From an uncultured bacterium (GTDB lineage Bacteria; Bacteroidota; Bacteroidia; Bacteroidales; CAIWKO01), in contig CAIWVT010000236.1 in the NCBI GenBank assembly GCA_903916135.1, forward strand, positions 1 to 6,414: DNA of 6,414 nt, given 5' to 3'. A model generated the notes under the pieces. The model ran no database searches. It was not told where the DNA came from and worked only from the letters and a program-made list of their open reading frames with translations. The stretch's first letter is position 1; each line of letters opens with the position of its first letter. Below are positions 1 through 6,403 of the stretch, in pieces. The translations under genes were made by a program, and so were the position numbers.

Positions 1-388
1 CTACTGCGCCATCTAAACCATTTGTGCCATTTGTTCCAGCTACTCCTTGTGGACCTATTGGTCCCTGAAGTCCTGTTAATCCTATTGGTCCTTGTGCGCC
101 AGTTAATCCTATTGGACCTTGCGGACCTACTGCGCCATCTATACCATTAGTTCCAGCTACTCCTTGTAGACCTATGGGTCCCTGAGGTCCGGTTAATCCT
201 ATTGGTCCTTGTGCACCAGTTAATCCTATTGGACCTTGCGGACCTACTGCGCCATCTATACCATTTGTACCATTTATTCCAGCTACTCCTTGTGGACCTA
301 TGGGTCCTTGAGGTCCGGTTAATCCTATTGGACCTTGCGGACCTACTGCTCCATCTATACCATTTGTTCCATTTGTTCCAGCAACTCC
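1..388 (-). repeat. Tandem imperfect repeat blocks inside the collagen-like gene
   Basis: Each block begins with a GVA triplet. In gene order they are 388-290 (33 codons), 289-164 (42 codons), 163-47 (39 codons) and 46-1 (cut by the edge). All share GVA, one or two GTN/GIN triplets, GID or GLD, GAV, then GPQ-GPI-GLT. They differ mainly by presence or absence of whole triplets, mainly GTN and GAQ-GPI-GLT, plus a few single-triplet substitutions such as GPQ to GLQ. At the DNA level, 99-148 and 216-265 are an exact 50-base direct repeat at an offset of 117 bases. The wider pair 61-148 and 178-265 has three mismatches in 88 positions. This is what unequal recombination or slippage in frame would leave. 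Confidence 0.9.
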
Positions 389-787
389 TTGTGGACCTAT
401 TGGTCCTTGTGGTCCTACAGTCCCATTTATACCATTAATTCCGTTAGCACCTGCAGGTCCTTGTGGTCCTATAGGTCCAATAGGTCCAACCGTTCCAGTA
501 GCATCGCAAAGAGAAATCCACGTAAAAGTGCTAATCTCATAAAAAAATACACATTTAAGGTCCGTATCATAAACCAATAAACCATTAGCTGGAGTTATGA
601 TAGCTACACGTTGTGCAGTTGTAACCCGAGGAATTAATACTCCCTTATCATTTGCATCAACATCAAGTGCTGCAGAGGGATTCGGATTGGCCCCTGTAGA
701 ATTTATTCCAACATTGTTCTGAGCAAAATTGCTTTTACTTAGCAAAACAAGTAAGAATACTATTAATATTAATTTATTTCCTTTCAT
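1..787 (-). CDS. Exported collagen-like (Gly-X-Y) repeat protein, partial at the left edge
   Basis: I read this frame directly: it opens at the ATG at 785-787 and stays open for 262 codons to the window edge, so the C-terminus is missing. Residues 1-22 form a signal peptide (lysines, then a Leu/Ile/Val core, with cleavage likely after SNFA before Gln23). Residues 23-94 form a short module with the pattern VGIN...SAALDV, KGVLIPRVTTAQR, ANGLLVYDT, FTWISLC. It resembles N-terminal head modules found in many Bacteroidota surface and tail-fibre-like proteins. From Gly98 to the edge there are 55 perfect Gly-X-Y triplets. Pro fills X in 22 of them and never Y; the only charged residues are four Asp. 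This composition suits a bacterial collagen-like triple helix, which implies a trimer with a rod-like stalk outside the cell. The start lies 12 bases after the stop of the upstream T9SS protein gene, so the two are probably co-transcribed. The reading is secure; the biological role (adhesin, matrix or fibre) is unknown. Confidence 0.88.
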   Translation of the reverse strand, partial: MKGNKLILIVFLLVLLSKSNFAQNNVGINSTGANPNPSAALDVDANDKGVLIPRVTTAQRVAIITPANGLLVYDTDLKCVFFYEISTFTWISLCDATGTVGPIGPIGPQGPAGANGINGINGTVGPQGPIGPQGVAGTNGTNGIDGAVGPQGPIGLTGPQGPIGPQGVAGINGTNGIDGAVGPQGPIGLTGAQGPIGLTGPQGPIGLQGVAGTNGIDGAVGPQGPIGLTGAQGPIGLTGLQGPIGPQGVAGTNGTNGLDGAV

Positions 788-799
788 TTAAAATTATCA

Positions 800-2101
800 T
801 TATTGAATTAAAGTAACGATTCCATTATACTCATGTTGCATCCCATTTCCATCTTTTAAAAACACAATCCACGTATAAACACCTTGTGGGCAGATTTTGC
901 CAGATTCCCCAAAAGAACCATTCCAAGGTTTGCTTATATCATCCATAACGTAAATTAATTCACCCCAACGATTATAAATATACATTGTGAAATTTAATTT
1001 TTCGAGATTATAACCTATTGGAGCAAAAGTTTCGTTATGACCATCAGCATTGGGCGTAAATGCATTAGGGAAGAAAATTTCCCAATCAACAACCTCTCCC
1101 ACCAAACACCAGGGCGCATAGAAATCATTTGGAGCCACATTATCTATCTTAAATACTTGTTCAGTCGGATAAGAAGTTCCAAGAGGTTTTAAATCGTCCC
1201 ATGTTTGTTGCAAGGTGTTATAACGAATAGCCTTCATATCAGCCTCATGTAGTCCATTGTTGCATGATGGATTTACATCTTGTTGCAAATAGTGTAATTG
1301 AATATTAACCTCAGGTTTTGTATCATAAATAGGATCAATATTCCAAAAACGATCAGCCACATATTCATAACCTCTGTCAAGTTGAGCGACATCAGGAGGA
1401 ACAGGATTATTTTGACATCCTGTGGGATATGTTGCAAATCGAATGGAACCGTTAGTTGGAGTAGCCGTAGTCTTTGTTTCAAGTGTAACAGCCAAGTCAT
1501 CCGAATTTGAATTGCCACTTCCAAATGGTACTGTATATGAATTCAAATTTGATCCAATTTGCCATTCAACCTCACCTAAACCTTCATTAGTATTCGTTTC
1601 GCTAAAAATATATGCACTTACGTAATTTATTCCTATAGGATTGGGATTTAATATTTTAATTCGATGAGTGTTCAAATCTAAAATAGCATTAACAGAAAGT
1701 GTATCATTTACCTTACAGTTCGTAACATTTAAAATCTTTTTCGAATTCTGTATAATCAGGTTTTCGAATAAAGTAGGATTCGTTCCTTCAATGTATTGAT
1801 TTATGAAACCATCCAATATGACATTCCCAACAAAACCAGTTCCTGTAGAAACCAATACTTCGTTATTTGCAACATTAACCCAATTACGCTTTACTATTAT
1901 ATTTCCATCAAGATTTACAGTCCCGTCAGTAGTGCCGTCGTTTTTATTAATATAATTTCCACCAATAACCAAATTGGCACCTTCTCTAACTATTATTTTT
2001 CCACCATTGTTTACAACATTCTGCCCAATAGCACAATGCAAGGTGCACAAAATAAAAAAGAGAGACACAAAATATATTTTACCGAATGGATACACTTTCA
2101 T
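800..2101 (-). CDS. Exported protein with a T9SS type B (gliding-motility-associated, CHU_C) C-terminal sorting domain
   Basis: This 433-residue protein is complete. Residues 1-26 are a signal peptide with cleavage likely at AIG before Gln27; no lipobox precedes Cys19 or Cys23. Residues 30-160 are short, regularly spaced hydrophobic strands rich in Asn and Gly (GGKIIV, GANLVIGG, GNIIVKRNW, FENLIIQNS), suggesting a beta-helix-like fold. A second beta-rich region follows, with VPFGSG at 191-196 and DRFWNIDP at 250-257, a pattern I associate with Bacteroidota secreted proteins. Residues 343-433 are the sorting domain: FFPNAFTPNADG, IYNRWGELIY at 375-384, WNG at 393-395, PQGVYTW at 405-411 and a terminal GIVTLIQ. 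In this family the domain directs export by the type IX system and surface attachment. No catalytic motif is visible, so an adhesive or structural role is only an inference. It has its own promoter element upstream and sits 12 bases before the collagen-like gene. Confidence 0.9.
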   Translation of the reverse strand: MKVYPFGKIYFVSLFFILCTLHCAIGQNVVNNGGKIIVREGANLVIGGNYINKNDGTTDGTVNLDGNIIVKRNWVNVANNEVLVSTGTGFVGNVILDGFINQYIEGTNPTLFENLIIQNSKKILNVTNCKVNDTLSVNAILDLNTHRIKILNPNPIGINYVSAYIFSETNTNEGLGEVEWQIGSNLNSYTVPFGSGNSNSDDLAVTLETKTTATPTNGSIRFATYPTGCQNNPVPPDVAQLDRGYEYVADRFWNIDPIYDTKPEVNIQLHYLQQDVNPSCNNGLHEADMKAIRYNTLQQTWDDLKPLGTSYPTEQVFKIDNVAPNDFYAPWCLVGEVVDWEIFFPNAFTPNADGHNETFAPIGYNLEKLNFTMYIYNRWGELIYVMDDISKPWNGSFGESGKICPQGVYTWIVFLKDGNGMQHEYNGIVTLIQ

Positions 2102-2127
2102 ATAAAAGAAAAAATCAAGAATAACTA

Positions 2128-2161
2128 CAAAAGTACAAAAAAAAACTGAGACAAAAGCAAA
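2128..2161 (-). promoter_or_regulatory. Bacteroidota-type promoter for the T9SS protein and collagen-like genes
   Basis: The minus strand carries TACTTTTG at 2135-2128, an exact match to the TAnnTTTG -7 element of Bacteroidota primary promoters. Two upstream TTTG copies could be the -33 element: one at 2161-2158 with a 22-base spacer, inside the usual range of about 17-23, and one at 2155-2152 with 16 bases. The -7 element ends 26 bases before the ATG, leaving a leader of about 20 bases with no Shine-Dalgarno sequence. No other consensus promoter lies between the two genes downstream, so it probably serves both. Confidence 0.72.
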
Positions 2162-2162
2162 G

Positions 2163-2819
2163 CTAAGTAAAATTTTTCCTCAAAATATTAACAGATGAAA
2201 TAATATCTGAAGATTTAAAAACCGCGCTTCCTGCTACAATAATATCTGCACCCGCTTTTAAAATAGAATCAATGTTGTTTTTATCTATGCCTCCATCAAC
2301 TTCGATGAGTGCATTTGAACACTTAGATTTAATAAGTTCTTTGGTTTTTTGAATTCGAAGCAAAGAATTCAGTATAAATTTCTGACCGCCAAAACCCGGG
2401 TTAACAGACATAACTAAAATCATATCGGAATTGAAAACAATTTCATCTAACAAGCTTATGGATGTGTGCGGATTAACAGCAACGCCAGATTTTACACCTA
2501 AAGATTTAATAAAATTTACGGTTCTATTCAAATGCAAACTTGCTTCAAAATGAACACTTAAATATGCTGGTTTGTATGAAGCAAATCGCTCGATATACTT
2601 ATCAGGATCAACAATCATCAAGTGAATATCAAGAGGTTTTTTTGCATATTTCACTACAGAGTCAATAACTGCAAATCCAAAGGATATATTTGGAACAAAA
2701 ACACCGTCCATTACATCAATATGAATAAAATCAGCTTTACTTTCATTAAGTAATTCTATCTGTTCTTTTAATTTGCCAAAATCGGCAGAAAGTATTGAAG
2801 GAGAAATAAAATGAGTCAT
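2163..2819 (-). CDS. rpe: Ribulose-phosphate 3-epimerase
   Basis: This cytoplasmic enzyme interconverts D-ribulose 5-phosphate and D-xylulose 5-phosphate in the non-oxidative pentose phosphate pathway. The 218-residue length is normal for the family and the TIM-barrel motifs appear in order: ISPSILSADF at 5-14, HIDVMDG at 33-39, DIHLMI at 64-69, GVAVNP at 112-117, MSVNPGFGGQ at 137-146, EVDGGI at 173-178 and VAGSAVF at 195-201. By family comparison the metal ligands are His33, Asp35, His66 and Asp175, with Asp35 and Asp175 as the acid/base pair. GFGGQ, GGI and GSA line the phosphate pocket. Nothing essential is missing. The ATG at 2819 is preceded by a good promoter element and gives the expected N-terminus. 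It is the last housekeeping gene of the cluster; its stop is followed within 61 bases by the start of the T9SS protein gene. Confidence 0.97.
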   Translation of the reverse strand: MTHFISPSILSADFGKLKEQIELLNESKADFIHIDVMDGVFVPNISFGFAVIDSVVKYAKKPLDIHLMIVDPDKYIERFASYKPAYLSVHFEASLHLNRTVNFIKSLGVKSGVAVNPHTSISLLDEIVFNSDMILVMSVNPGFGGQKFILNSLLRIQKTKELIKSKCSNALIEVDGGIDKNNIDSILKAGADIIVAGSAVFKSSDIISSVNILRKNFT

Positions 2820-2839
2820 ATCTTAACGTATAATTTTTA

Positions 2840-2867
2840 CAAAGATAATAAAAAAAAATTTATCCAA
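2840..2867 (-). promoter_or_regulatory. Bacteroidota-type promoter for rpe, overlapping the end of rpoD
   Basis: The minus strand has TATCTTTG at 2847-2840, an exact TAnnTTTG match, with TTG at 2867-2865 separated by 17 bases. The TTG lies in the last sense codons of rpoD and the spacer covers the rpoD stop codon. The -7 element ends 20 bases before the rpe ATG, giving a very short leader. rpe can therefore be transcribed apart from rpoD, although readthrough is also likely because no strong terminator separates them. Confidence 0.68.
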
Positions 2868-3723
2868 GATATGATCTCAGATTTTTACTTCTGGCAGATA
2901 ATTTTAGCCGATGAATTGATTTGTCTTTTATTTGTCGCACACGCTCACGCGTTAAATTAAATTTATATGCGATTTCGTCAAGAGTGCAAAGTGGTTTACC
3001 ACTTAAACCATAAAAGTACCTAATAATTTCTGCTTCACGGACGGGCAATGTAGTGATGACTCTTTCAATATCAATTCGCAGGGAATCTATAAGCAATCCT
3101 GTTTCAGGAGCGTCATTTTGCTCACTAATAAGCGTGTCGTACATCGTAATTTCTTCATCTTCGATAATAGGTGCATCCATCGAAATATGTTTTCCCGAAT
3201 TTTTCAAGGACTCATTAACCTCTGTAATAGAAACATTCAGTATTTTTGCGATTTCATCAGTATTAGGTTCTCGCTGAAACTTTTGCTCAAAAGCATTATA
3301 TGCTTTATTGATACGATTAAGTGTTCCTATTTTGTTCAATGGTAATCTCACAATACGTGCTTGCTCAGCTATTGCCTGCAAAACACTTTGTCTAATCCAC
3401 CATACGGCATAAGAAATAAACTTGAATCCTTTGGTTTCATCAAATCTTTGAGCAGCTTTTATCAAACCAACATTTCCTTCATTAATTAAATCGGGTAAGC
3501 TCAAACCTTGGTTTTGGTATTGTTTTGCAACCGAAACCACAAAACGCAAGTTTGCTTTTGTTAGTTTATCTAAGGCAGCTTGATCTCCCTGCCGTATGCG
3601 TTGTGCCAAAATTACTTCATCTTCAGGACTGATTAGATTTACCTTACCAATTTCCTGAAGATATTTATCCAACGATGCCGTTTCACGGTTCGTTACTTGC
3701 TTAGCAATCTTTAGCTGTCTCAT
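2860..3723 (-). CDS. rpoD: RNA polymerase primary sigma factor, short Bacteroidota form
   Basis: This 287-residue protein is the vegetative sigma-70 factor that directs core RNA polymerase to housekeeping promoters. Region 1.2 spans about 16-48 (LDKYLQEIG, ISPEDEVILAQRI). Region 2 spans about 53-123, with KANLRFVVSVA, DLINEGNVGLIKA at 78-90 and the -10-reading, melting segment YAVWWIRQ at 105-112. Region 3 spans about 132-207 and includes the acidic finger SMDAPIIEDEE. Region 4 spans about 212-283, with the helix-turn-helix TLDEIAYKFNLTRERVRQI at 247-265. Region 1.1 and the large non-conserved insert of E. coli RpoD are absent, which is normal for Bacteroidota primary sigma factors and explains the short length. 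This form reads TAnnTTTG promoters, the type found before three genes here. The start lies 31 bases after a terminator T-tract, with no consensus promoter between. An alternative name is sigA. Confidence 0.96.
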   Translation of the reverse strand: MRQLKIAKQVTNRETASLDKYLQEIGKVNLISPEDEVILAQRIRQGDQAALDKLTKANLRFVVSVAKQYQNQGLSLPDLINEGNVGLIKAAQRFDETKGFKFISYAVWWIRQSVLQAIAEQARIVRLPLNKIGTLNRINKAYNAFEQKFQREPNTDEIAKILNVSITEVNESLKNSGKHISMDAPIIEDEEITMYDTLISEQNDAPETGLLIDSLRIDIERVITTLPVREAEIIRYFYGLSGKPLCTLDEIAYKFNLTRERVRQIKDKSIHRLKLSARSKNLRSYLG

Positions 3724-3754
3724 ATCAATAATTTAATTCCAAGAGATTCCTTTT

Positions 3755-3793
3755 AAAAAAAAAGTGCCTTATTGGTTTAATAAGACACTTTTT
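3755..3793 (-). terminator. Intrinsic terminator after pnp, possibly bidirectional
   Basis: On the minus strand a 10-base-pair stem (GTGTCTTATT with AATAAGGCAC, one G-U pair) closes a five-base AAACC loop. The hairpin core is 3788-3764. A run of nine T follows at 3763-3755 and five A precede it, so the A/T tracts can extend the stem to about 15 pairs. The plus strand also ends in five T, so it could work in both directions, although no convergent gene is present. It begins 40 bases after the pnp stop codon. Confidence 0.88.
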
Positions 3794-3827
3794 ATATAAG
3801 AAAGGTTGCTTTAAGCAAAAACTAAAT

Positions 3828-5951
3828 CTAATTTTGAGTTGGTTTGGGTAGTAAAACTCTACGAGATAATTTTAATTTACCGGTTTTTTTATCCACTTCA
3901 ATGAGCTTAACTTGAACTTCATCGCCGATTTTAAATACTTTTTCTACATCATCGGTTCTGACCCAATCAATTTCTGAGATGTGCAGTAAGCCATCTTTGC
4001 CTGGTAGAATTTCGATAAAAGCACCGAAAGGTTGAATATTGCGCACTTTACCTGTATATACTTCTCCAACTTCTGGAACAGCAACGATCTTTTTAATCCA
4101 ATTCAATGCTTTATCAATAGATTCTTTATTGCTTGAAACAATATCAATAATACCAAATTCACCCTGTTCTTCAATAACTATTATTGACCCTGTTGAATTT
4201 TGAATTTCCTGAATGATTTTTCCACCTGGTCCAATAACGGCACCAATAAATTCTTTAGGAATTGTCATCTTTACAATTCTTGGAACATGAGGTTTATAAT
4301 CTTCACGAGGGGTAGCAATAGTTTTTTCTATTTCATTTAATATATGTAAACGACCAAGACGAGCTTGATTTAAGGCTTCGGATAAAATTTCGTAAGAAAG
4401 TCCATCTACTTTTATATCCATTTGGCAAGCTGTAATTCCATCTCTCGTACCGGTTACCTTGAAATCCATATCACCTAAATGATCTTCATCGCCTAAAATG
4501 TCAGATAAAATAGCGTATTTGCCACCTTTATCGGTTATCAATCCCATGGCAATTCCAGAAACAGGTTTTTTCAGTTTAACGCCGGCATCCATAAGGGCAA
4601 GAGTTCCTGCACATACAGTTGCCATAGATGATGAACCGTTAGATTCAAGAATGTCAGAAACGATACGAACTGTGTAAGGATTTTCTTCTCCCCAAGGAAT
4701 CATGTTCTTTAAAGACCGATGTGCTAAATTTCCATGACCTACTTCTCTGCGACCTGTGCCGCGCATCATTTTTGCTTCGCCGGTTGAAAAAGGAGGGAAA
4801 TTATAATGTAGTAAAAATTTGTTCTTTCCTTCGAAAATAACACCATCAATAATTTGAGTGTCCATTTTGGTTCCGAGGGTAACAGTGGTAAGCGATTGTG
4901 TTTCCCCACGAGTAAAAATAGCAGAACCGTGAGCTGACGGCAAATAATTTACTTCGCTCCAAATAGGTCTGATTTCATCTAATTTACGTCCATCTAAACG
5001 GATTCTATCATTTACAATTACTTTTCGTATGGCTTCTTTTTCAACCTGAAAGAAATAACGATTAATCATGGATTTTTTTTCTGCACGTTCTTCTTCAGGC
5101 AATGTGTTGATGAAGTCTTCTTTAATTTTATCAAGAGCATCCATACGTTCATGTTTAGCTGACGCAGCACATGCAATATCATATATTTTTTGATAAGCAA
5201 ATTCCCTAAGATTTTCTTTTACAGTATCATCATTCACTTCGTGACAATAGGTACGTTTGATTTTTGATTTTTCAACCATATCAGCCAATTCAAGTTGTGC
5301 ACGACATTGGATGCGGATAGTTTCATGAGCAAATTTTAAAGCTTCAGCTAAATCATTTTCTGAAACTTCTTTCAGTTCGCCTTCCACCATCATAATGTTG
5401 TCCATAGAAGCAGCAACGATAATATCAATATCAGAACTTTGGATGTCAGTTGTACTTGGATTTACGACAAATTTTCCATCAATTCTGCCTACTCTTACTT
5501 CTGAAATAGGTCCATTGAACGGAATATCTGAAACAGTTAATGCGGCAGAAGCAGCTAATCCTGCCAGTGCGTCAGGCATACATTCTTTGTCGCCTGAAAT
5601 CAATGTAACTAAAACCTGAGTTTCTGCATGATAATCATCGGGAAAAAGTGGACGCAAAGCGCGGTCAATTAATCGGGATATTAAAATTTCGTACTCTGAA
5701 GCTCTCGCTTCACGTTTGAAAAATCCGCCCGGAAAACGACCTAAGGCTGCATATTTTTCTTGATAATCAACTGATAATGGCATGAAGTCAACGTTTTCTC
5801 CTGCCTCTTTTCGGGATACTACTGTTGCTAAAAGCATAGTATCGCCCATTTTTACTACTACAGAACCATCTGCTTGTTTGGCGAGTTTGCCTGTTTCAAT
5901 TTCAATTATTCTTCCATCGCCAATGTCGAATGATTTTTTAATACCTTCCAT
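3828..5951 (-). CDS. pnp: Polynucleotide phosphorylase (polyribonucleotide nucleotidyltransferase)
   Basis: This enzyme degrades RNA 3' to 5' using phosphate and releases nucleoside diphosphates; it can run in reverse to add 3' tails. The 707-residue length is full for the family. The first RNase PH-like core covers about 5-145, with the RNA-gripping loop FFKR at 77-80. A helical linker spans about 150-315. The second core covers about 318-545, with [13 protein letters not shown] at 400-412, the phosphate-site serines 440-442, and [12 protein letters not shown] at 487-498, where Asp490, Asp496 and Lys498 correspond to the catalytic residues of the E. coli enzyme. The KH domain (about 554-624) keeps its GPGG loop at 574-577, and the S1 domain covers 625-698 ([26 protein letters not shown]). 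The active form is a trimer. It follows rpsO by 99 bases, the same gene pair as in many bacteria. No promoter consensus lies in that gap. The leader before the ATG is almost pure A/T and has no properly placed Shine-Dalgarno. Confidence 0.98.
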   Translation of the reverse strand: MEGIKKSFDIGDGRIIEIETGKLAKQADGSVVVKMGDTMLLATVVSRKEAGENVDFMPLSVDYQEKYAALGRFPGGFFKREARASEYEILISRLIDRALRPLFPDDYHAETQVLVTLISGDKECMPDALAGLAASAALTVSDIPFNGPISEVRVGRIDGKFVVNPSTTDIQSSDIDIIVAASMDNIMMVEGELKEVSENDLAEALKFAHETIRIQCRAQLELADMVEKSKIKRTYCHEVNDDTVKENLREFAYQKIYDIACAASAKHERMDALDKIKEDFINTLPEEERAEKKSMINRYFFQVEKEAIRKVIVNDRIRLDGRKLDEIRPIWSEVNYLPSAHGSAIFTRGETQSLTTVTLGTKMDTQIIDGVIFEGKNKFLLHYNFPPFSTGEAKMMRGTGRREVGHGNLAHRSLKNMIPWGEENPYTVRIVSDILESNGSSSMATVCAGTLALMDAGVKLKKPVSGIAMGLITDKGGKYAILSDILGDEDHLGDMDFKVTGTRDGITACQMDIKVDGLSYEILSEALNQARLGRLHILNEIEKTIATPREDYKPHVPRIVKMTIPKEFIGAVIGPGGKIIQEIQNSTGSIIVIEEQGEFGIIDIVSSNKESIDKALNWIKKIVAVPEVGEVYTGKVRNIQPFGAFIEILPGKDGLLHISEIDWVRTDDVEKVFKIGDEVQVKLIEVDKKTGKLKLSRRVLLPKPTQN

Positions 5952-6002
5952 AATGTTTTTTTTATTTTTTTTATATACCTCTTTATTAATTCGATTTTAA
6001 AT

Positions 6003-6025
6003 AAAAAAAGGCAATTCGCATTGCC
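6003..6025 (-). terminator. Intrinsic terminator after rpsO with a GNRA tetraloop
   Basis: The minus strand folds as GGCAAT, a GCGA loop, then ATTGCC (6025-6010), followed by seven T at 6009-6003. The loop fits the stable GNRA tetraloop class. The upstream bases AAAGGA can extend the stem by pairing with the T-tract through A-U and G-U pairs. The hairpin starts 25 bases after the rpsO stop codon and lies entirely before the pnp start. Confidence 0.86.
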
Positions 6026-6050
6026 TCCTTTATAGTATTTTCGAGAAAAA

Positions 6051-6320
6051 TTACTTTCTAAGATTGAGTTTCTTAATAATATTTCTGTAACGTTCGATGT
6101 CTCGTTCTTTCAAATAATCGAGCAAACGTCTTCTTTTACCAACTAATCTTACTAAAGATCTGCGGGTAAAACTGTCTTTCTTATTTGCCTTTAAATGACC
6201 TGTTAGATGCTGAATTCTAAAGGTAAATAATGAAATTTGTCCTTCTGAGGAACCTGTATCAAATTCGGATTTTCCGTACTCTTTGAAAATGTCTTTTTTT
6301 ACTTCACTGGTTAAATACAT
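6051..6320 (-). CDS. rpsO: 30S ribosomal protein S15
   Basis: S15 binds 16S rRNA in the central domain early in 30S assembly and contacts 23S rRNA across the subunit bridge. The 89-residue length is typical. Motifs match the family in order: TGSSEGQISLFTFRIQHLT at 22-40, GHLKANKKD at 41-49, FTRRSLVRLVGKRRRLLDYL at 51-70 and KERDIERYR at 71-79. The MYLTSEVKKDIF start resembles other Bacteroidota S15 proteins, which supports the ATG at 6318-6320. A consensus -7 element lies 26 bases upstream and a strong terminator lies just after the stop. In E. coli S15 represses its own translation through a leader fold; the leader here is only about 22 bases and AT-rich, and I see no comparable structure. 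Confidence 0.98.
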   Translation of the reverse strand: MYLTSEVKKDIFKEYGKSEFDTGSSEGQISLFTFRIQHLTGHLKANKKDSFTRRSLVRLVGKRRRLLDYLKERDIERYRNIIKKLNLRK

Positions 6321-6346
6321 AATTACATCTTTGTTAAAATGGAGTG

Positions 6347-6354
6347 CAAAAGTA
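6347..6354 (-). promoter_or_regulatory. Bacteroidota-type -7 promoter element for rpsO
   Basis: The minus strand reads TACTTTTG followed by CACTCC, an exact TAnnTTTG match 26 bases before the rpsO ATG. No clear TTG/TTTG -33 element occurs at the usual 17-23 base spacing. An A-tract/T-tract further upstream (6403-6386) may compensate. It probably drives rpsO and, through readthrough, pnp. Confidence 0.68.
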
Positions 6355-6385
6355 CTAATAATTTTTAATAATCTGCATTTTTATT

Positions 6386-6403
6386 AAAAAAAAGTTTTTT
6401 TTT
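6386..6403. other. A8-G-T9 tract upstream of the rpsO promoter
   Basis: The plus strand has eight A, one G, then nine T, within a wider A/T-only stretch that reaches the window edge. It sits about 32-49 bases upstream of the -7 element. It could be curved DNA or an UP-element-like site that strengthens a ribosomal protein promoter. It has no loop, so it is not a hairpin terminator. In so AT-rich a genome it may also be chance. Confidence 0.3.

Noticed and set aside
1..496. Repeats considered as a CRISPR array or intergenic satellite
   Set aside because: There are no unique spacers of constant length; the repeats keep one open frame of perfect Gly-X-Y triplets and the differences between blocks are indels of multiples of 9 bases and point substitutions that preserve the Gly-X-Y frame.
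202..580. Open plus-strand frames opposite the collagen-like region
   Set aside because: Their Leu/Tyr/Ser-rich repetitive translations are antisense readings of the Gly-X-Y repeat, with no domain and no upstream signals; the minus-strand frame has a signal peptide and recognisable modules.
1796..2149. Plus-strand frame of 117 codons opposite the N-terminal half of the T9SS protein
   Set aside because: Its composition is typical of an antisense frame in AT-rich DNA, it has no recognisable motif, and the opposite strand encodes a clear signal peptide and promoter.
2851..2885. Possible terminator at the end of rpoD: an AGAT/ATCT stem followed by nine T
   Set aside because: The stem is only four or five pairs, lies inside the coding sequence and is separated from the T-run; the T-run is better explained as the spacer of the rpe promoter.
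3816..3824. TAGTTTTTG on the minus strand just after the pnp stop as an rpoD promoter
   Set aside because: Its spacing is TA-N3-TTTG, one base longer than consensus, and it lies before the strong terminator, so its transcripts would mostly stop before rpoD.
5976..5983. AGAGG on the minus strand upstream of pnp as a Shine-Dalgarno sequence
   Set aside because: It lies about 25 bases before the ATG, too far for ribosome positioning, and Bacteroidota genes usually lack functional Shine-Dalgarno sites.
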